Part shown: one piece after another, positions 44,983 to 47,004 of the stretch | Layout of the letters: each line of letters opens with the position of its first letter | Position numbering within the stretch: position 1 is the first letter of the stretch | NCBI GenBank assembly: GCA_001577635.1 | Contig: LSBP01000027.1 | Location: 1 to 47,004, forward strand | Direction of reading: 5' to 3' | From: Halomonadaceae bacterium T82-2 | GTDB taxonomy: Bacteria > Pseudomonadota > Gammaproteobacteria > Pseudomonadales > Halomonadaceae | Length of the DNA: 47,004 nucleotides | Position numbers and translations under genes: made by a program | Notes under the pieces: model-generated | Seen by the model: the letters and a program-made list of their open reading frames with translations, nothing else | Told to the model about the DNA's origin: nothing | The model's database searches: none

Positions 44983-46404
44983 ATGAAGACCATGGATGTT
45001 GAATACGCGATCATCGGTGCCGGCACCGGCGGCCTGGGTGCCTATTCACGGATCAGCCGCCGGACCGACAGCCTGGTGATGATCCAGGACGGCCCCTACG
45101 GCACCACCTGTGCGCGGGTCGGCTGCATGCCCAGCAAACTGTTGATCACCGCCGCCGACCACGCCCATCACCTGCACACCAGCGAGTTCTTCGGGGTCCC
45201 AACCTCGGGCCGCGTGGAAGGACGCAAGGTACTGGAGCGGATGCGCCGAGAGCGAGACCACCGGTTCGTCGCCCGCAACCTCCGCTACATCGACAGGATT
45301 CCGGACCATCACAAGCTCGAGGGGCGCGCCCGGTTTATCGGGCCGGGGCGCCTGATGGTGGGCGAATCGGTCGAGGTCAGGGCGAAGAAGGTCATCCTCG
45401 CCTGCGGCTCACGCCCCGCGATCGGTGAGGTATTCAACCCGGTGATGTCCCGCGTTCTCACCAGCGACACGATATTCGAGCTGGAAGACCTTCCCCGTTC
45501 GATTGCCGTGATCGGCATGGGCGTCATCGCGCTGGAACTGGGTCAGGCCCTCCATCGGCTGGGTGTCGAAACGACCTTCTACGGCCGCTCCGGCAGGATC
45601 AACGCCCTCACCCATCCGACCATGCAGCGCGAGGCGCTCGATGTGCTCTCCGCCGAACTGGACATCCACCCATGTGGCCAGGTGCTGAGCACCCGGGAAG
45701 ACGCGGACGGGGCCTGGATCGAGTACGAGCAGTCGAATGGCCAGCGGATCACCGGAGTCTTCGACAGGATCCTGGTCGCCACGGGACGGGTGTCCAACCT
45801 GGACCGGCTGGGGCTGGAGCATGCAGGCGTGGAGGTCACCGATCGTGGCGAGGTGAATTTCGATCCGCACACGATGCGCTGCGGCAACCTGCCCCTCTTC
45901 ATTGCCGGCGATGCCACCGATCACCTGCCGGTATGGCACGAAGCCTACGACGAGGGGCGAATCGCAGCCGACAATGCGCTGAACTACCCGTCCCCCACCC
46001 CTGCAGAACGTCGACCGCCGTTGATGGTCTTCTTCACCGACCCCCAGATCGCCGTCATCGGCCAGAGCTACCAGCAGCTTCAGGACCGGGAGATCGTCAT
46101 CGGTGAGCTGCCGTTCACCAGCGCCCGCCATGTGGTCTGGAACAAGGTGCACGGGCGCATGCAGGTCTACCTAGACGCACGAACCGACGTCATCCTGGGC
46201 GCCGAGCTGCTGGGATACCAGGCCGAGCACCTGGCACACCTGCTCGCCCTGGCCATCACGCACGGCATGACGGCGGAACAGGTACTGGCGATGCCCATCT
46301 ATCACCCCAGTGCCGAAGAGTTGCTGCGAGATGTATTGATCGATGCCCGGAAAAAGCACAGGCGGCACGAAGCAGAGACAATGCGCCTGACTACACCGAC
46401 GTAG
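44983..46404 (+). CDS. Dihydrolipoamide dehydrogenase-like pyridine nucleotide-disulfide oxidoreductase
   Basis: 473 residues from ATG 44983 (MKTMDVEYAI); ATG 44953 and ATG 44992 are in frame too. FAD-binding AIIGAGTGGLGAYSR, redox-active disulfide CARVGC (about residues 43-48), NAD-binding AVIGMGVIALELGQAL, second FAD motif LPLFIAGDAT, and the C-terminal catalytic pair in YHPSAEE are all present. A soluble flavoprotein that reduces a lipoyl or disulfide partner. It is not in an odh, pdh or bkd cluster; the divergent OsmC-like gene may be its partner. Mercuric reductases are relatives but lack of an extra Cys pair at the C-terminus argues against that. Confidence 0.87.
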   Translation: MKTMDVEYAIIGAGTGGLGAYSRISRRTDSLVMIQDGPYGTTCARVGCMPSKLLITAADHAHHLHTSEFFGVPTSGRVEGRKVLERMRRERDHRFVARNLRYIDRIPDHHKLEGRARFIGPGRLMVGESVEVRAKKVILACGSRPAIGEVFNPVMSRVLTSDTIFELEDLPRSIAVIGMGVIALELGQALHRLGVETTFYGRSGRINALTHPTMQREALDVLSAELDIHPCGQVLSTREDADGAWIEYEQSNGQRITGVFDRILVATGRVSNLDRLGLEHAGVEVTDRGEVNFDPHTMRCGNLPLFIAGDATDHLPVWHEAYDEGRIAADNALNYPSPTPAERRPPLMVFFTDPQIAVIGQSYQQLQDREIVIGELPFTSARHVVWNKVHGRMQVYLDARTDVILGAELLGYQAEHLAHLLALAITHGMTAEQVLAMPIYHPSAEELLRDVLIDARKKHRRHEAETMRLTTPT

Positions 46405-46600
46405 CATGTCAGGCCCTCAGAAAAGTCACTCTGCGATCGCATACCCGCTCAATTCAGACAAAACCAGAACCCCGGGTTATGGGTACACGCTGTACGGAAA
46501 GCCCGTGAGCATCCAAGAGAGCTTCGGAATCCCATTGGGTCACCATAATGAGGCATTCGGGTTTATTTGACAGTGACTCTTAAAATCGCACTCACTGTTT

Positions 46601-46939
46601 ATGAGGTATGAATTGGACAGCATGAATGGTGGAACCGAGGATCCTGACTTCATCCTTCAACTTAGGGAATATGCATCTCGAGTTCGTCGTGACCGACGCC
46701 TCCAAGGCAGCAATGTTCGCACGATCACTCTTACAAGCCAGTCAGAAAGCAAGGATAGCGTCACCATTGATGCAGTGATCGAAAATGGCGTGATCCAAGA
46801 GGTCGGGTATCGGGTTCGTGCCTGTTCACTGGCACAAGCGACAACGGCACTTGTTGCTGAGCGGGCCACCGGTTTAAACATGAAGACACTGTCAGTCATC
46901 AAGCATGAAGTGGACCCCGAAATTCGGACCAGGCGCTAA
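46601..46939 (+). CDS. Short NifU/IscU-like iron-sulfur scaffold protein
   Basis: 112 residues from ATG 46601 (ATG 46622 also possible; no good ribosome site for either). The segment IDAVIENGVIQEVGYRVRAC followed by SLAQATTALVAERATG matches the second-cysteine helix of NifU-N/IscU/SufU (GCAISQAS-type). The usual first and third cysteines are not seen, and the protein is short of the 125-150 residue norm, so it may be a divergent or shortened relative. The next gene is a transposase 31 bp away. The 196 bp upstream (46405-46600) shows no other gene. Confidence 0.6.
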   Translation: MRYELDSMNGGTEDPDFILQLREYASRVRRDRRLQGSNVRTITLTSQSESKDSVTIDAVIENGVIQEVGYRVRACSLAQATTALVAERATGLNMKTLSVIKHEVDPEIRTRR

Positions 46940-46970
46940 GCTCTGATCATTCCGACAGGAGAACCTGATC

Positions 46971-47004
46971 ATGAGCAGGAAACGCAGGCAATACAGCGCC
47001 GACT
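46971..47004 (+). CDS. IS3-family OrfA, first codons (runs off the window)
   Basis: ATG 46971 follows CAGGAGA and reads MSRKRRQYSAD before the window ends. I recall MSRKRRQY-type openings in IS3-family OrfA proteins, which begin with a helix-turn-helix. Eleven residues support only a tentative call. If right, an insertion sequence borders the window on this side too. Confidence 0.5.
   Translation, partial: MSRKRRQYSAD

Overview
The window is high-GC DNA from a gammaproteobacterium, most likely a halophile of the Halomonadaceae (Halomonas/Chromohalobacter type). Reasons: an MvaT-type (not enteric H-NS) nucleoid protein, a liu leucine-degradation operon behind a LiuR-like palindrome, and sulfonate genes arranged as known for Chromohalobacter salexigens. 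Taxonomy is inferred from gene content and recalled protein families; no search was run.

Layout. 1-1030: insertion-sequence debris, namely the start of an IS481-like transposase and an IS5-family element with a frameshifted, 5'-truncated transposase. The IS5 remnant abuts the 3' part of yjbH (1030-2082). 2155-20787: a two-part organosulfonate locus. Module A (2155-9133) has a tripartite tricarboxylate transporter (slcH, slcG, slcF), slcC, comC, an HpaI-type aldolase and a divergent GntR regulator. Module B (9224-16991) has hpsP, hpsO and hpsN, a TRAP transporter (hpsM, hpsL, hpsK), a 68-residue membrane protein and a divergent LacI regulator. suyB-suyA (17044-18500) follow, then a LysR gene divergent from a YeiH-type exporter. 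Together they predict this route: 2,3-dihydroxypropane-1-sulfonate (DHPS) enters by TRAP; HpsO/HpsP interconvert its enantiomers; HpsN makes (R)-sulfolactate; sulfolactate also enters by the tricarboxylate-type transporter; SlcC/ComC convert (S)- to (R)-sulfolactate through sulfopyruvate; SuyAB releases pyruvate and sulfite; YeiH may export sulfite or sulfate. Module A and suyAB share a nearly identical 41-bp promoter/operator. The hps units carry the palindrome TTGTAAGCGCTTACAA. First cistrons carry CAA-repeat leaders like Hfq/Crc catabolite-repression targets.

20808-30366: UDP-glucose dehydrogenase and a UDP-glucuronate-epimerase-like gene, a basic-linker membrane protein, a small unknown gene, a MotA/MotB pair, an 81-residue MvaT-like protein without a DNA-binding half, full-length mvaT, bioA behind a BirA-type operator, dadA and a small lipoprotein. 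30624-33396: 8-oxoguanine deaminase and an NCS2 permease (purine salvage). 33493-40475: the liuABCDE leucine/isovalerate operon, interrupted by two structured intergenic elements. 40591-44693: a GcvA-like LysR, an acyl-CoA ligase, an ECHDC3-like enoyl-CoA hydratase homologue and an OsmC-family protein, all on the minus strand. 44983-46939: a dihydrolipoamide-dehydrogenase-like flavoprotein and a short NifU/IscU-like protein. The window ends in the first codons of an IS3-type OrfA.

I saw no tRNA, rRNA or CRISPR array.
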